From assembly GCA_045106335.1 (NCBI GenBank), contig JBGCEM010000061.1:1-31545 (forward strand): DNA of 31,545 bases, in the 5' to 3' direction. Positions 1 to 9,035 of the stretch are shown in pieces (the first letter of the stretch is position 1; the number at the start of each line of letters is the position of its first letter). The notes below the pieces were generated by a model that was not told the DNA's origin, made no database searches, and saw nothing but the letters and a program-made list of their open reading frames with translations. The position numbers and the translations under genes were made by a program. This stretch comes from Aliishimia sp045106335. Lineage in GTDB: Bacteria > Pseudomonadota > Alphaproteobacteria > Rhodobacterales > Rhodobacteraceae.

Positions 1-62
1 CGCCCGGCATACCCTTCATCGTGACAGTGAAAAGTTTCGTAACTTTGTACATCCGTATCCAT
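1..62 (-). CDS. possible 5' end of a minus-strand gene, cut by the window edge
   Basis: An ATG at 60-62 (minus strand) is preceded by a good Shine-Dalgarno GGAGG with a 6-base gap. The 20 codons up to the window edge stay open, beginning MDTDVQSYETFHCHDEG. No family can be recognised from so little. A second frame with ATG at 50-52 is also open to the edge but has a weaker ribosome site. The reading rests on the ribosome site and an open frame only and could be chance next to insertion-sequence debris. Confidence 0.25.
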   Translation of the reverse strand, partial: MDTDVQSYETFHCHDEGYAG

Positions 63-102
63 CTCAGCCCTCCATAAGCTACAAGCTCACTTCGGCTATC
101 GA

Positions 103-246
103 TCAGACCATTTCTACAAGGGCGATGGAGCGGCGCTTACGTTCGACATTGGAGTAGAAGCGAACCTTGCGTCTGTGGTGCTCGATGGCCTGAACGCCTA
201 TAGCGGTGGCCGTGTGGCTCTGGCCCGTTTCAGGTCCCCCCTCTCG
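103..246 (-). pseudogene. IS21-family IstB-like ATPase remnant
   Basis: A minus-strand frame from about 246 to the stop at 103-105 reads GGPETGQSH, then TATAIGVQAIEHHRRK and VRFYSNVE. This matches the P-loop region of IstB helper ATPases of IS21-family elements, where the usual text is GGPGTGKSH. The P-loop lysine is replaced by glutamine and the similarity stops after about 35 residues (near 142), so only a fragment of a roughly 250-residue protein remains. After the VE at 142 the frame continues into unrelated sequence. It is a dead remnant of a mobile element abutting a second remnant on its right. Confidence 0.6.
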
Positions 247-280
247 GGACATTGCTGCGCAATACCCTGTCGGGCAATGA

Positions 281-628
281 TCAGACGACCACGCCCCCCT
301 TTTTGACGCCTAAACTGGACGCCGTACGGTGTGCTTTGAGATAGGTCGCATCAATCATCACGGTCTTCTCCTCGCGGTGATCGGCGGCCAGTCCAATCAT
401 CATCTTTGCGAAGATGCCCTTGTCGCTCCAGCGCTTCCAGCGACTATAGATCGGCTTGTGCGGACCGTATTCCCTGGGCGCATCCCACCAGCGTAATCCG
501 TGGCGATTGATGAAGATTATGCTGCTCAGAATTCGCCGGTCGTCAACTGTGAGCACCCCACGACTCTTTGGAAAATACGGTCGAAGCCGCCTCATCTGGT
601 CTTCGCTCAGCCAAAAAAGATCGCTCAC
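281..628 (-). pseudogene. truncated IS5-family transposase (first ORF portion)
   Basis: This is the N-terminal part of an IS5-family DDE transposase, the enzyme that cuts and joins the ends of its own element. The likely start is the GTG at 626-628, giving VSDLFWLSEDQMRRLRPYFP as in relatives; the open frame itself extends up to 661. Family text includes DDRRILSSIIFINRHGLRWWDAP, GPHKPIYSRWKRWSDKGIF and MIDATYLKAHRT, whose Asp is the first catalytic acid. The reading ends after SLGVKKGG at about 290, where relatives continue with a second part carrying the remaining catalytic residues. That part is absent, replaced by the istB remnant, so the element cannot transpose. The element's upstream end probably lies near 680, within the 85 bases separating it from hyuB. 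Confidence 0.75.
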
Positions 629-745
629 ATTACAACCCCGCAGTTCACGGCTTTGAATCATGCCGCCAGGACAGAGCCAACAAGATTAATGGGTCTTGAG
701 CGTAGCCGCTGGAGGGCGGGAAAGCCTTTTCAAATATGGGTTCTT

Positions 746-2392
746 TTAAGCTCGACCTAACCTTTTGTCGTCCAATATCAGCTTGGTGCTTCGTTGGTCG
801 GCCGGCCCATACCCGCCCCCTCCAGGAGTTTTGACTCGGACGCGGTCCCCTGCATTTAAAGGAATGTCCTGTTCCTTGGTCAAATGCTCTGGGATGTATG
901 TTTCGCCAGCACGCCAAACTTGGACTTCGTTGCAGGCGCCGTCACTTCCGCCCAAAGCCCCTTGTGGGCCAAAGCGACCGTGATCCATGACGAAACTGGC
1001 GCGCGCAGAACCTCTGCGCAATTCCAATTCATAGTCTAAACCAAGCCCGCCGCGGTGTAAGCCATTTCCACCTGACCCTTCGCGCAAGGCATAGCGGTGA
1101 TATAAGACTGGGAAGTTTTGTTCCATGATTTCGATCGGGGGCGCTTTGGAAATTCCAATAGTCGAACATCCGTTGGCAAGACCATCATGGTCTGCGTTTC
1201 CACCATAGCCGCCGCCTGAAAGCTGATACATGACATAATCGCGTCCAGTTTGCGGATCATGACCACCTAGGGCGAAGTTGCCACTTGTTCCTGCAGGAGC
1301 CGCGGTGACTCTGTGGGGAAGTGCGCCGACTAGCGCTGCGAAGACCGCTTCGGCTATGCGTTGTGAAACTTCGGCAGCACACCCGGAAACTGGCCGCGGG
1401 TATTGTGCATCCAAAAACGTATTGATGGGCCGGATCACCTTCAAGGGCTCAAATGCACCAGCGCTGATGGGAACTTCAGGAAAAATGTGACGCATTGCAA
1501 GATATACAGATGACAAAGTGGTCGCCAGAACAGAATTCATTGGCCCAAGACATGGCGGACTTGACCCAGCAAAGTCGAAAGTGAGCTGACCTGGCGTCTT
1601 TATAATCTTTAGGCGAATGGCAAGGGGTTCATTCACCACACCGTCACTATCTATCCAAGCCGTTGATTGATAATCGCCGTCTTCAATTTCCTCAATTAGG
1701 CTCTGCATTTGTATGTTGGCGCGGTTTCGTAGCTCGGCAATTGCCTGCCTAACTACACTATCGCCATAGCGATCTAGCAGCGCGTTCAGACGATCTTCAC
1801 CGATTGTCAGTGCTGCAGCTTGTGCTTTGACATCGCCGATCCGTTGATCTGCAACTCGGATATTCGAGCAAATAATTGCATATATTTCTGTGTCTAACTT
1901 GCCTTCTTTGAACAATCGTACTGGAGGAAGCCGGAGTCCTTCCTGTTCAACTGAAGTTGCGGATGCCGAAAAACCACCTGGGACGGAGCCACCCGTATCT
2001 GGCCAATGCCCAGTGTTAGACAGCCAACAGAAAATTTGACCGTTCCTATAAAACGGGCGTGCGAACCGCACATCCATAAGGTGGGTGCCGCCGAGATACG
2101 GATCATTGACGATATAGGTATCACCGGGCTTTGGGGTCGCAACAGTGCCTTGGGCGATCATTTCGATTAAAGTGCGGGTCGAATACTGCATTGTTCCGAC
2201 GAAAACAGGCAATCCGCCCGCACCTTGCGCGATTAAGGATCCATCTTCAGCTGAATATATTCCATCGGACCGATCATTGGCTTCTGCGATTACGGGTGAA
2301 AACGCTGCGCGCGAAAACGTCAGATCCATCTCGTCGCAGACTTGCTGTAGCCCGGCTTGAATAACGGAAAGGGTAATCGGGTCTAACGTCAT
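746..2392 (-). CDS. hyuB: hydantoinase/oxoprolinase subunit B
   Basis: This is the B subunit of an ATP-dependent hydantoinase or 5-oxoprolinase, which together with HyuA hydrolyses a cyclic amide (lactam or hydantoin) in the cytoplasm. It is 548 residues, close to the usual 550-600. Family landmarks are the N-terminal MTLDPITLSVIQ, EANDRSDGIYS, the motif GDTYIVNDPYLGGTHLMDV near residue 90, and the C-terminal GGGYGGNADHDG, REGSGGNGLHRGG and TPGGGGYGP. The ATG overlaps the hyuA stop as ATGA, so the two are translationally coupled. It is the last gene of its operon; 85 bases later an IS5 remnant begins. The true substrate cannot be read from sequence; the neighbouring ring-hydroxylase and ring-reductase genes suggest a lactam from an N-heterocycle. 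Confidence 0.9.
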   Translation of the reverse strand: MTLDPITLSVIQAGLQQVCDEMDLTFSRAAFSPVIAEANDRSDGIYSAEDGSLIAQGAGGLPVFVGTMQYSTRTLIEMIAQGTVATPKPGDTYIVNDPYLGGTHLMDVRFARPFYRNGQIFCWLSNTGHWPDTGGSVPGGFSASATSVEQEGLRLPPVRLFKEGKLDTEIYAIICSNIRVADQRIGDVKAQAAALTIGEDRLNALLDRYGDSVVRQAIAELRNRANIQMQSLIEEIEDGDYQSTAWIDSDGVVNEPLAIRLKIIKTPGQLTFDFAGSSPPCLGPMNSVLATTLSSVYLAMRHIFPEVPISAGAFEPLKVIRPINTFLDAQYPRPVSGCAAEVSQRIAEAVFAALVGALPHRVTAAPAGTSGNFALGGHDPQTGRDYVMYQLSGGGYGGNADHDGLANGCSTIGISKAPPIEIMEQNFPVLYHRYALREGSGGNGLHRGGLGLDYELELRRGSARASFVMDHGRFGPQGALGGSDGACNEVQVWRAGETYIPEHLTKEQDIPLNAGDRVRVKTPGGGGYGPADQRSTKLILDDKRLGRA

Positions 2393-4434
2393 GATTGCGC
2401 TGCGATGTGAAGGGTTAAGTTGCCATCAATACCGCTGGTCGCGGTGTCTCCGGGTGGTATCAAGATCGTTGTATCTTGCTGCTCGATGATCGCGGGGCCA
2501 AGTATCTTGGCATTTTTTGGCAAATGATCACGCCAATAAACAGGGGTTTGATGCAGACGCCCGTCAAAAGAAACGGCCCGTGTGGCTGTCTTGACAGCAG
2601 TGTCTAATCTAGATTTTTTGTCGAATAGCAAGCTGATGTCCAAGGGTTGGCCTATACCGATGACCGAAAGGTTCGCTGCGACAATTTTTGCAGTGACATT
2701 GGGCAAATCAACCTTAAAGCGATCCCAATAAACGCTTTCAAACAGCGTGCTCAGCTCATCGCGCGTCGGCGTGCCGTTGGGCAAGTTCACACGTACGACA
2801 TGGCTTTGGCCAACAAACTGCATATCGACACTGAAATTTGTTTGAATCTCACTGATAGACACCGTTTCACTGGTCAGTGCCTGCTCGCCTTTTTGGGTTT
2901 GCGCGGCAAATACACTATGCAAAGCATCCATGTCTGCAACGTCTAGTGGAGCATTGATCGTTTGAACGAAGTCATGCCGTAGGTCAGCAACTAAGCAACC
3001 CAACGCGTTTGTTAGTCCAGGCCTGGCGGGAATGATAACGCGGGGCACACCCAGTTCTCGGGCCAAAGCAGCCGCATGCAACGGGCCAGCGCCACCAAAC
3101 GCAAAAAGTGCAAAGTCGCGAGGATCGGCGCCAAGTGACAAAGAAACCATGCGAATAGCACCTGACATTTTAGCATTGGCGACCCGAATAACGGCCTCAG
3201 CGGCTTCGATCGCACTTAAACCAAGAGGCATCCCGAGTTTGCGAAGAAAAATATCCGATATGTGGTCTCGTTGAACGCCGCCAAGAACAGCGCTAAGCTT
3301 ATCTGTATTCAAGCGACCAAGTATCATATTAGCGTCTGATATCGTTGGTTCCAATCCGCCTTTTCCGTAACAAATTGGCCCAGGATCTGCGCCTGCGCTT
3401 TCCGGTCCGATTTCCAACAAACCCGCCGCATTTACTTTGGCAATGGATCCTCCGCCTGCACCGACTGTACGTACATCGACCATGGGAACATGGATCGGCA
3501 TTGCATATTCTAGCTCAATCTCGCTGGATACAGGGGGTGTTCCGTCCCGAATTAATGCAACATCTGTTGAGGTTCCGCCCATGTCATAGGTTAGTAAATT
3601 GGGCTCTGATGCGCGCCGACCTGTAAAGGCTGCGGCCATAACGCCGGATGCCGGCCCTGACATAACCGTCTTGGCAGCTTCACGGGCCACCAAATGCGAT
3701 GAAACCATGCCGCCGTTGCCATTCATGACCAGGACATCGCCTGAATACCCCTTTTGTGCTAGTTCGTCGCGTAATTTGGCGATGTAACGTTCCAAAATAG
3801 GTTGTACCGACGCATTTACTGCCGCGGTCACCCCGCGTTCGAACTCGCGTGTTTCGGACAATAGCGCGTGACCCATTGTGATGTGCTCATTTGGCCACAT
3901 CTCCGATGCGATATTTGCTGCACGCTGCTCGTGTTCGGGGTTCGCATATGCGTGCAAGAAGTGGATCACAAGCGATTCACACCCCATTTCGATTAGTTTA
4001 GAGATTGTTTTCCTGACTTCCGCCTCATCCAGTTCAACAACAACCTCACCTGATGCATCCATGCGCTCAGGAACCTCAAAGCGCAGATCACGTGGGATAA
4101 TTGGGGAAAATTCACCCGTCATACCATATGCCTGCGGTCGCGTCCGTCGACCGAGCTCAAGAACGTCCCGGAAGCCTTGGGTTGTAATCAAGCCTGTCTG
4201 TGACAACTTCCGTTCTAACACGGCATTCGTGGTGGTCGTGGTTCCGTGGACAATCAAGTCAATATTGGGCAAATCTGCCTTGACCTGATCTAAGGCGGAT
4301 AAGACCCCAAATGCCTGGTTTTCAACCGTTGTTGGGATCTTGGCCGTGCGAAACGCACCGGTTTCAGCGTCTAGCATAACAAGGTCAGTAAAAGTGCCGC
4401 CGACGTCGACGCCGATGATGCTGCTTTTTGTCAA
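2389..4434 (-). CDS. hyuA: hydantoinase/oxoprolinase subunit A
   Basis: This is the ATP-binding A subunit of a hydantoinase/5-oxoprolinase-type enzyme, 681 residues and full length. An actin-like ATPase fold is shown by GVDVGGTFTD at residues 8-17, HGTTTTTNAVLER near 63-75, MSGPASGVMAA near 233 and YDMGGTSTD near 258. Known members phosphorylate the amide oxygen of the ring to drive its hydrolysis. The start is a TTG at 4432-4434: there is no in-frame ATG or GTG before the ATPase motif, and a G-rich GGGGGTG stands just upstream. hyuB follows with a 4-base overlap. The gene is set back-to-tail with the secreted-protein gene upstream (51 bases apart, same strand), so a shared transcript is possible. 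Confidence 0.92.
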   Translation of the reverse strand: MTKSSIIGVDVGGTFTDLVMLDAETGAFRTAKIPTTVENQAFGVLSALDQVKADLPNIDLIVHGTTTTTNAVLERKLSQTGLITTQGFRDVLELGRRTRPQAYGMTGEFSPIIPRDLRFEVPERMDASGEVVVELDEAEVRKTISKLIEMGCESLVIHFLHAYANPEHEQRAANIASEMWPNEHITMGHALLSETREFERGVTAAVNASVQPILERYIAKLRDELAQKGYSGDVLVMNGNGGMVSSHLVAREAAKTVMSGPASGVMAAAFTGRRASEPNLLTYDMGGTSTDVALIRDGTPPVSSEIELEYAMPIHVPMVDVRTVGAGGGSIAKVNAAGLLEIGPESAGADPGPICYGKGGLEPTISDANMILGRLNTDKLSAVLGGVQRDHISDIFLRKLGMPLGLSAIEAAEAVIRVANAKMSGAIRMVSLSLGADPRDFALFAFGGAGPLHAAALARELGVPRVIIPARPGLTNALGCLVADLRHDFVQTINAPLDVADMDALHSVFAAQTQKGEQALTSETVSISEIQTNFSVDMQFVGQSHVVRVNLPNGTPTRDELSTLFESVYWDRFKVDLPNVTAKIVAANLSVIGIGQPLDISLLFDKKSRLDTAVKTATRAVSFDGRLHQTPVYWRDHLPKNAKILGPAIIEQQDTTILIPPGDTATSGIDGNLTLHIAAQS

Positions 4435-4485
4435 ATGACACCCCCGACCTTCGCGACTACTTGATTAAAGGCGCTTGCGTGGCGG

Positions 4486-5256
4486 CTAGTCAACCGTGAA
4501 CACAGCTTTTGCTTCTACGATTTGCCCGTTGCTCATGTAAGCCATGTGGTTGTTCGTATTCAAAGTGACACGAACGGTATGAGTGCCGCGTGGAAGCTGG
4601 CCGATATAAGCGGTGGGTGTATACAAGCGCCCAATCTTTGTCCCAGAGACATAAAGATGACCGTGCCCGACACCAGGGATATGAGGTCCATCAACTTTGT
4701 TTCGCGAAAACTGGAAATTAGATGCGTCTACCTCAACGCGCCAACCGTCTTTTTCGGCTCTAATCTTAAGTTTTAGGTCGAAATTCTGACCCAAATCTAA
4801 GGCTGCTGCTCCGTGAGTTTGGGATCCATGAAGTATTGGAGCGCTGGAAGGGTCAGCAACTTTAATCCGCGCACGCACTGTTCCAGCTTTTTCAAACGCC
4901 AGTTCAACTGGAAGCAAGGTACCTATATCATAGCTAATTTCGGCATCCGTTAGCAAAAGATGCGCGGCTTCAAGCGATAAATGGCTTTTGCCCGCTGGGA
5001 TTATAATTGATGCTGTGCCTCTGGGTGCGTTAATTGTCGCCGCCTTACGATCTAATGTGGCTCTAATAATCCGATCTGGTTGTCCAGTGTTCTCGATAGA
5101 AAACACTGCCGCGACGAGCCCATTGGGCATTTGATATGCTGCAGTGTCGCTGATCAAAATATGCCGACCATCTTGTTGCGCGGCCAAAGTCATAATCCAA
5201 TAGCCAATGACGCCAAAAAGCATTGCCGCGATAATTTTTGTGTTTCCCAAATTCAC
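4486..5256 (-). CDS. secreted or anchored protein with degenerate PCuAC-like domain
   Basis: A 256-residue protein with one N-terminal hydrophobic segment (about residues 8-25), so periplasmic, anchored or exported. Residues 30-130 resemble the PCu(A)C copper-chaperone domain, especially the strand text TLLPVELAFEKAGTVRARI, but the canonical H-x-M copper ligand pair is HLL here and the earlier Met ligands are missing. The C-terminal part (about 150-256) contains GPHIPGVGHGHLYVSG, LPRGTHTVRV and NNHMAYM, a His/Met-bearing domain that might bind metal. The start is uncertain: GTG at 5254-5256 sits only 3 bases from GGAG, while an in-frame TTG six bases on (5248-5250) has ideal spacing. It is divergent from the membrane-protein gene beginning at 5280. 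A metal-related role is inference. Confidence 0.6.
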   Translation of the reverse strand: MNLGNTKIIAAMLFGVIGYWIMTLAAQQDGRHILISDTAAYQMPNGLVAAVFSIENTGQPDRIIRATLDRKAATINAPRGTASIIIPAGKSHLSLEAAHLLLTDAEISYDIGTLLPVELAFEKAGTVRARIKVADPSSAPILHGSQTHGAAALDLGQNFDLKLKIRAEKDGWRVEVDASNFQFSRNKVDGPHIPGVGHGHLYVSGTKIGRLYTPTAYIGQLPRGTHTVRVTLNTNNHMAYMSNGQIVEAKAVFTVD

Positions 5257-5279
5257 AGCTCCGACTTAAACCAGTCAGT

Positions 5280-6653
5280 ATGTGCCTAGTTCGTCTGCTT
5301 ACATTCTTCAACATTTTGCTATCGCCAAACCCTGCGTACGCACATGTATCTGAGCAGGGATTTGTTCTGCTATTGCCAACCGAGATTTACTCTTGGGCGG
5401 GTGTTGCCGTTGTTGTTGCAACTGTCGGGGCTGTTCTGTTTCTGCCTCACCGGTTTGTGCACCGATTATTTGCCGTGCAAAAGTTAAGCCCGATAGACTG
5501 GAGCCGCGCACAGGAAATGTCCAGTGTCTTGTCTTTAGGTTTTCTCATGTTTCTCGTGTTTCTGGGCGTAACTGGACCGCGCGACCCATTGTCTAATTTG
5601 ATGCCTTTGGTTTTTTGGACAGGTGGGTGGATATGCCTTGTTAGTCTCTCAGGTATTTTTGGGAACTTATGGTTATGGCTTAATCCATGGACAGGTCTTT
5701 ACGCCTTGTTAGGCTCACCCGCACCTCTCAAACAGCTACCAAATCGTCTCGACTTGTGGCCAGTTTTGGCTCTTTTGATTGGATTTTCTGGATTTTTGTT
5801 GGCAGATCCAGCACCGGATGACCCGACGCGGCTGGCTTATTTTGTAGCGGGCTACTGGGTTTTTACGATGACTGGATTGCTTGTGTTCGGGCCGCCTTGG
5901 ATGCGCCATTGTGAGCTGGGGCACGCAGTTTTTTATGCGATTTCACACCTCAGCGTTTTACGGTTGAACACGCCAGCTGGGGTCGGCGGACCCGGTTGGC
6001 AGATGGTAAGACCTCCGCAGATGCGCCTTTTGGGTGTTTTTGCTTTGGTTTTTTTGGCCGTTGGCAGCTTTGATGGGTTGAACGAAACATTCTGGTGGCT
6101 CGCACAGATAGACGTGAATCCGCTTGAATTTCCCGGGCGCTCAGCCGTCATGGGCGCAACCTGGATGGGCCTTATCGGAGCAATTGGCGCAATGTTGGCA
6201 CTTTTTGCCAGTGTTGTTTGGGTGGGTGTACGCCTGTCTGGTGTCTGCGTTTCCTTCACTTATGCTTTTGGTGCTCTGGGACTGACCGTCTTGCCAATCG
6301 CCTTTGCGTATCACGTGTCCCATTACCTGACATCATTCATGGTCAGTTCTCAGTATCTTATGGCAGCCTTAAGCGATCCATTTGCGACTGGGGCTGATCT
6401 ATTGGGTATCCAGCCCTTTCGCGTTACGACGGGCTTTTTCAACAATTTAGAGACTGTGAAAATGATTTGGCTGACACAAGCAAGCCTTGTTGTTGTTGGA
6501 CATGTTTGGTCTGTTTTGGCCGCGCACTGCGTGGCGCTTGATGTGTTCGGGTCAAATAGGCGCGCGTTCTTGGCAACACTGCCTTTGTCAATGTTCATGA
6601 TCGGGTACACGTTTTTGGGTTTGTGGTTGTTAGCTGCACCCAAGGGGGCTTGA
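5280..6653 (+). CDS. polytopic membrane protein, function uncertain
   Basis: From the ATG at 5280 this is a 457-residue membrane protein. An open frame begins 42 bases earlier at 5238, but the 5280 start gives a clean signal peptide (MCLVRLLTFFNILLSPNPAYA, cleaving before HVSEQG). About ten further hydrophobic segments follow. Notable conserved-looking motifs are FDGLNETFWW (265-274), INxPLEFPGR-like VNPLEFPGR (279-287) and AYHVSHYL (343-350), with paired histidines inside a membrane segment. Similar proteins are, from memory, sometimes annotated as fenitrothion hydrolase, which I regard as an unreliable transfer. The divergent neighbour encodes a PCuAC-like secreted protein, so membrane metal handling is possible. 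No strong ribosome site is visible at either start. Confidence 0.65.
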   Translation: MCLVRLLTFFNILLSPNPAYAHVSEQGFVLLLPTEIYSWAGVAVVVATVGAVLFLPHRFVHRLFAVQKLSPIDWSRAQEMSSVLSLGFLMFLVFLGVTGPRDPLSNLMPLVFWTGGWICLVSLSGIFGNLWLWLNPWTGLYALLGSPAPLKQLPNRLDLWPVLALLIGFSGFLLADPAPDDPTRLAYFVAGYWVFTMTGLLVFGPPWMRHCELGHAVFYAISHLSVLRLNTPAGVGGPGWQMVRPPQMRLLGVFALVFLAVGSFDGLNETFWWLAQIDVNPLEFPGRSAVMGATWMGLIGAIGAMLALFASVVWVGVRLSGVCVSFTYAFGALGLTVLPIAFAYHVSHYLTSFMVSSQYLMAALSDPFATGADLLGIQPFRVTTGFFNNLETVKMIWLTQASLVVVGHVWSVLAAHCVALDVFGSNRRAFLATLPLSMFMIGYTFLGLWLLAAPKGA

Positions 6654-6756
6654 GCTGTTGGTTTTCGGCCCTTCAGAAAAATCTGGACAAGTGATCCCGA
6701 TAGCAACACACTTTCCTAAGAGAACTGGTAGGCTGGGTTATTTAAATCCGCCGCAG

Positions 6757-6762
6757 AAGGAG
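6757..6762 (+). promoter_or_regulatory. ribosome binding site of the ABC binding-protein gene
   Basis: AAGGAG lies 7 bases before the ATG at 6770. It settles the start in favour of 6770 over a nearby ATG at 6765, which would be followed by a stop within two codons. Confidence 0.8.
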
Positions 6763-6769
6763 ACATGAG

Positions 6770-8050
6770 ATGACAAAGACGCTGATGACAAACAGACGCG
6801 ATGTTTTGCTGGGCGCTGCTGCCGGAGGGCTATTGGCGACGTCTCCTTCTGTGGCGCGTTTCGCGCATGCGCAGTCACCGGGGCCTATCAAAATTGGTTT
6901 CCAACAACATTCTACAGGGATCGGCGCGGCCTATGGTCGGTGGTATGGGCGCACAACCGAAGCCGCCATAAAGATGATTAACGAAGCAGGTGGGATCAAC
7001 GGGCGGGATGTTCAAATTATCGCGGAAGATGACGGTACAGACCCAAAACGCGGAGCTGAGGTCGTCGAAAAATTCGCTAACCGGCATAATTGCGATGTCG
7101 CTTTTGGAACGCTGTTCAGTCACGTTGTTTATGGCTCTGCACCCGCCGCGGGCGAGTTAAAGATGCCCTATTTCGTAGTTTCTGAGGGACACCATGTGGC
7201 GTCCGGCGCCTTGAACAGATACACTTTACAGCCAGGCATCACTGACGTTCGAAGCCAAGTCCAAGCAATGGCACCCTATGTGGCACAAAACCTGGGTAAG
7301 AAAGTCACTATGGTTTTCCCAGATTTTGCGTTTGGGCATGATCATCGTGATTATTTCACTAAAGCAATCGAAGCGCAGGGGGGTGAAGTTTTGGCGCACA
7401 TCGCCATTCCTCCGACAGAGACGTCGTTCACAAAGTATTTTCCAAAAATTCCGCGCGATACCGAGGTACTCTATCACGTGATGGTTGGGCCTGCTGTTTT
7501 AACTTTTGTCAAAGAATTGGGCGAATTTTTTGGATCATCCCGACCAGAGATTTTTGGATTTATAGACTCGCTTGAAGCGGTGGATTTGTCTTCGCCTGGG
7601 CTGGAGTTTCTGGATCAAACATATTTCTGGGAAGGCAATCCGCGCTATGCTCAGCCGGATCAGACGCCTTATGATAAAGCATTCCGTGCCGCGGTCGGCG
7701 TTGACGACAACGGCGCTTCGATCAGTGACGGGGCAGATGTGTCGACCTATGCGCATATGTTTGGCTGTTGGGAAACGCTGCACATTATCAAAGATGGTAT
7801 GGAAGCGTCAGACTATCAAAATTCAAGTGATCGCGCCAAGCTGATCGAGGCAGTGGAAGCGATGACCGATATTCCGGAAAGCGTCGCACATCCGCAGGGC
7901 CCGAAACGGTTCAATGGCAAAACACATCAGGTCTTCGGCGTGCAATACATTAGCCAAGTTCAAAATGGGAAACTGGTTAAGGTACATACGACATCGATTG
8001 AAGACACGTTGTATCCTGATGCCGTTGACTACACGACGCAATCCTTCTGA
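6770..8050 (+). CDS. ABC transporter periplasmic binding protein, branched-chain amino acid type
   Basis: This is the solute receptor of an ABC importer, 426 residues, of the Leu/Ile/Val-binding (periplasmic binding protein type I) class. The N terminus has twin arginines followed by a hydrophobic run (NRRDVLLGAAAGGLLATS) and a likely cleavage after AHA near residue 34, so Tat export is plausible. The mature part starts GPIKIGFQQHSTGIGAAYG and contains INEAGGINGRDVQII, the hallmark of this class. It is first of five importer genes (6770-11364). Such receptors bind amino acids, amides, urea or aromatic acids; the downstream ring-catabolism genes suggest an N-heterocycle or its acid, which is inference. 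The 116-base gap upstream probably holds the promoter, though I could not fix one. Confidence 0.9.
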   Translation: MTKTLMTNRRDVLLGAAAGGLLATSPSVARFAHAQSPGPIKIGFQQHSTGIGAAYGRWYGRTTEAAIKMINEAGGINGRDVQIIAEDDGTDPKRGAEVVEKFANRHNCDVAFGTLFSHVVYGSAPAAGELKMPYFVVSEGHHVASGALNRYTLQPGITDVRSQVQAMAPYVAQNLGKKVTMVFPDFAFGHDHRDYFTKAIEAQGGEVLAHIAIPPTETSFTKYFPKIPRDTEVLYHVMVGPAVLTFVKELGEFFGSSRPEIFGFIDSLEAVDLSSPGLEFLDQTYFWEGNPRYAQPDQTPYDKAFRAAVGVDDNGASISDGADVSTYAHMFGCWETLHIIKDGMEASDYQNSSDRAKLIEAVEAMTDIPESVAHPQGPKRFNGKTHQVFGVQYISQVQNGKLVKVHTTSIEDTLYPDAVDYTTQSF

Positions 8051-8099
8051 TTAGGGTCTAAGACTTAGTCAGTCTGCCACCCTACCAACACGGATCTAC

Positions 8100-9035
8100 A
8101 TGGATTTTTGGCCTCATCTTATGCTCGCTACATTGGAAGGCGTGGTCGGCGCGGCAGTTCTGTCGCTGACAGCGCTTGGGCTTAGCTTAGTTTTTGGTGT
8201 GATGCGTGTTGTGAACGTAGCGCATGGTGAATTCTATATGCTAGGCGCTGTGGTGGCGTGGTTTGTCGCGACGGCTCTTGGAACGCATCCCGCTGTTGGT
8301 TTTTTGGGGGCTTTGATGATTGCACCGATTGTTGCTGGTGCTTTGGCAATTGTTGCAGATCATTTGGTTTTGCGTCGTGTAGACTATGATCCGGAAGCAA
8401 CTATCGTCGCAACGATCGGCTTGATGTATATTATGCAGCAGGTCGCTTTGATGACCTTTGGTCCTGAGGCGCGCCCTGTCGAAGCGCCTTTCGACATGCG
8501 CATCATGCTCCCGTTACTGGCATGGGATGGCGGACTTCCCAGCTTATACTACCCGACCGGATGGGGCGCGCCATCGATTACGGCCTATAAAGTGTTCGTC
8601 ATTGGCGCGGCATCGATCATTTTGCTAATATTTTGGGCGGTGCTGACGCGGACGAAAATTGGGCTGATCATGCGGGCGACACAATTGGATCAGGAAACAG
8701 CACAAGCGTTTGGGATACCGGTAAATAGGGTCTATTCAATGGTTTTCGGCCTAGGAGCCGCACTTGCAGCTGTAGCGGCAGTTTTGATCGTGCCGATACA
8801 ACAAGCGCACTATTTGATGGGCCATGATCCCTTATTGTTAAGCTTTATTGTCGTTATCATTGGCGGATTAGGCTCTATCCGCGGAACTGTCGCGGCTGCC
8901 TTGTTGATCGGTCTTTCCGACGGAATTATTTCTGTCTTCTTTAGCCCGACACTTGCAAAGATCTTGGCGACTTTATTGGTTGCGCTGGTATTGGTGTTTC
9001 GGCCTCAAGGCTTGTTTGGAAAGAAGCCAGCATGA
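8100..9035 (+). CDS. ABC transporter permease, LivH type
   Basis: An inner-membrane permease of 311 residues with about eight hydrophobic segments. The text FGVMRVVNVAHGEFYMLGA near residues 32-50 is typical of LivH-family permeases, as is the C-terminal GGLGSIRGTVAAALLIG. It forms the translocation channel with the LivM-type subunit encoded next, with which it overlaps by four bases (ATGA). The start at 8100 has only a weak GGA upstream, 49 bases after the receptor gene's stop. The class is certain; the substrate is not. Confidence 0.9.
   Translation: MDFWPHLMLATLEGVVGAAVLSLTALGLSLVFGVMRVVNVAHGEFYMLGAVVAWFVATALGTHPAVGFLGALMIAPIVAGALAIVADHLVLRRVDYDPEATIVATIGLMYIMQQVALMTFGPEARPVEAPFDMRIMLPLLAWDGGLPSLYYPTGWGAPSITAYKVFVIGAASIILLIFWAVLTRTKIGLIMRATQLDQETAQAFGIPVNRVYSMVFGLGAALAAVAAVLIVPIQQAHYLMGHDPLLLSFIVVIIGGLGSIRGTVAAALLIGLSDGIISVFFSPTLAKILATLLVALVLVFRPQGLFGKKPA

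Noticed and set aside
61..180. Plus-strand open stretch reading HFGYRSDHFYKGDGAAL
   Set aside because: It has no start signal and is partly the complement of the istB remnant; no family could be recognised.
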